From: CAKVOD01 sp964489405
GTDB taxonomy: Bacteria; Bacillota; Clostridia; Christensenellales; UBA1242
Assembly: GCA_964489405.1 (NCBI GenBank)
Contig: CAZAYL010000007.1
Coordinates: forward strand, 1 to 41,668
Reading direction: 5' to 3'
DNA length: 41,668 nucleotides
Below, in pieces: positions 41,161-41,668 of this stretch (the stretch's first letter is position 1; each line of letters starts with the position of its first letter). Position numbers and translations under genes: made by a program. The notes beneath the pieces are model-generated. The model ran no database searches and had not been told where the DNA came from. It worked only from the letters and a program-made list of their open reading frames with translations.

Positions 41161-41189
41161 ATTTTAGCACATACGTGGATAAAAGTCAA
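41161..41189 (-). promoter_or_regulatory. Promoter of the small lipoprotein
   Basis: Minus strand: TTGACT (-35, 41184-41189), 17-base spacer, extended -10 TGCTAAAAT (TAAAAT at 41161-41166). Confidence 0.8.
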
Positions 41190-41291
41190 CTATTTTTTGT
41201 CATTAAAAAAAAGTTTTTTTTACAAATCAATTTCCGAAATAAATTTCATAGTGAAAACTGAAAAACTTTCACAAAAACATTTTGCAAAAAG

Positions 41292-41320
41292 TAGACAAAA
41301 TGACAAAAAAAGTGTATAAT
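41292..41320 (+). promoter_or_regulatory. tRNA-Arg promoter
   Basis: TAGACA (-35, 41292-41297), 17-base spacer, TATAAT (-10, 41315-41320). Transcription would begin about 12 bases before the tRNA. Confidence 0.8.
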
Positions 41321-41338
41321 AAACATATAGATAAATAT

Positions 41339-41415
41339 GCTTTCGTAACTCAATTGGATAGAGTGCTTGGCTTCGAACCAAGAAGTTGCGGGTTCGAGTC
41401 CTGCCGAAAGCACCA
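41339..41415 (+). tRNA. tRNA-Arg (anticodon TCG)
   Basis: Complete cloverleaf. The acceptor stem is GCTTTCG/CGAAAGC with discriminator A and encoded CCA (41413-41415). The D arm is ACTC..GAGT. The anticodon stem is CTTGG/CCAAG with loop CTTCGAA, so the anticodon is TCG, reading CGA and CGG-type arginine codons. The T arm is GCGGG-TTCGAGT-CCTGC. It has its own promoter and terminator. Confidence 0.96.
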
Positions 41416-41426
41416 ATAAAAAAACT

Positions 41427-41454
41427 AAATCGAAGCCAAAAAAGGCTTCGATTT
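41427..41454 (+). terminator. tRNA-Arg terminator
   Basis: AAATCGAAGCC (41427-41437) pairs with GGCTTCGATTT (41444-41454), 11 bp with a six-A loop, followed by TTTT. Twelve bases after the tRNA CCA. Confidence 0.9.
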
Positions 41455-41466
41455 TTTTATTTAAGG

Positions 41467-41501
41467 AAAACAGCACTAAATTTTGTACCTAGTGCCGTTT
41501 T
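41467..41501 (-). terminator. Terminator of the Bro-N-like gene
   Basis: AAAACAGCACTA (41467-41478) pairs with TAGTGCCGTTTT (41490-41501), one mismatch. It lies 20 bases after the stop codon at 41522 on the minus strand. Confidence 0.65.
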
Positions 41502-41521
41502 GTAATTTTAACATTTAGGTC

Positions 41522-41668
41522 TTATTCGTCATTGCTTGTGTCAAGAAGTAAATCTTTTGTGCTAACAACATCTGTTAATCTTAACTTGCCATCTTTTGCA
41601 ATCATTTTCAAAGCGTGACAATTTGTCACGGTTTCATTTCCTTCTTCTTTTAATCTCTGTTTTAATTT
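41522..41668 (-). CDS. C-terminal fragment of a Bro-N antirepressor-like protein (partial, probably truncated)
   Basis: The frame enters from beyond the right edge and codes for 48 residues before a TAA at 41522. RLKEEGNETVTNCHALKMI followed by AKDGKLRLTDV matches the middle of the Bro-N domain found in phage antirepressors and related mobile-element proteins of gut bacteria. In that family the domain continues (an LIQSIPSP-type region) for a further ~150 residues. Here LTDVV is followed by STKDLLLDTSNDE and a stop, so the protein is shortened or frameshifted. It borders a tRNA-Arg gene, a usual integration site. A terminator follows at 41467-41501. The family call is from memory of the motif. 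Confidence 0.65.
   Translation of the reverse strand, partial: KLKQRLKEEGNETVTNCHALKMIAKDGKLRLTDVVSTKDLLLDTSNDE

Noticed and set aside
41246..41476. A 76-codon minus-strand frame containing SAGLEPATSWFEAKH
   Set aside because: This is the antisense reading of the tRNA-Arg gene, a well-known false protein. No ribosome site is seen, and the tRNA explains the sequence.

Overview
The window is a low-GC, Gram-positive-type chromosomal segment, most probably from an uncultivated Clostridia-like Bacillota. The evidence is WhiA, a YlmC/YmxH-type PRC-barrel protein, a DUF5685-like protein, the murB-PHP-whiA-dnaE-pfkA gene order, strong AGGAGG-type ribosome sites before nearly every gene, many lipobox signal peptides and standard TTGACA/TATAAT promoters. 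Species assignment is not possible from sequence alone. Almost everything lies on the minus strand; only the solute-binding-like gene, uvrC, one tRNA and one doubtful small ORF are on the plus strand.

Layout. 1-200: palindromic repeats and a strong hairpin. 0.2-2.6 kb: leuS. 2.9-9.3 kb: an envelope cluster with a VirB6/TrbL-like polytopic protein, a very large lipoprotein, a VirB2-like (Mbov_0395-type) pilin-like protein and a four-helix membrane protein. The first three have their own promoters, and no VirB4/VirD4 ATPase or relaxase is in view. 9.5-12.5 kb: PRC-barrel protein, YgjV-like protein, YajC, VUT-family transporter. 12.5-21 kb: pfkA, then the coupled series murB>PHP>whiA>dnaE. In that series DnaE and the PHP protein carry long disordered N-terminal extensions and MurB has two insertions. 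21.4-24.3 kb: solute-binding-like protein and uvrC on the plus strand. 24.4-26.2 kb: Ig-like lipoprotein, tiny membrane protein, ArsR regulator. 26.4-29.8 kb: rpmE>prmC>prfA>DUF5685 (translation genes). 29.9-34.7 kb: two adjacent leucine-rich-repeat membrane proteins. 34.9-35.3 kb: two tiny genes under one good promoter. 35.5-36.9 kb: a membrane protein with a glycosyltransferase-2 fold that lacks its catalytic acidic motifs and has a histone-H1-like tail. 37-39.4 kb: mnmA and fba. 39.7-41.1 kb: a SipW/TasA-like secreted protein and a small lipoprotein. 41.3 kb: tRNA-Arg(TCG), followed by the end of a Bro-N antirepressor-like gene, which suggests that a mobile element borders the tRNA.

How the parts work together: the housekeeping genes cover leucyl-tRNA charging, release-factor function and methylation, tRNA 2-thiolation, replication, excision repair, peptidoglycan precursor synthesis and glycolysis. 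Interspersed are lineage-specific surface proteins. The most unusual are the pilin/VirB6-like cluster, the LRR pair and the degenerate glycosyltransferase. Several regulated-looking promoters (fba, arsR, murB) contain inverted repeats, and uvrC and the gene before it appear to have extremely short or absent 5' leaders.
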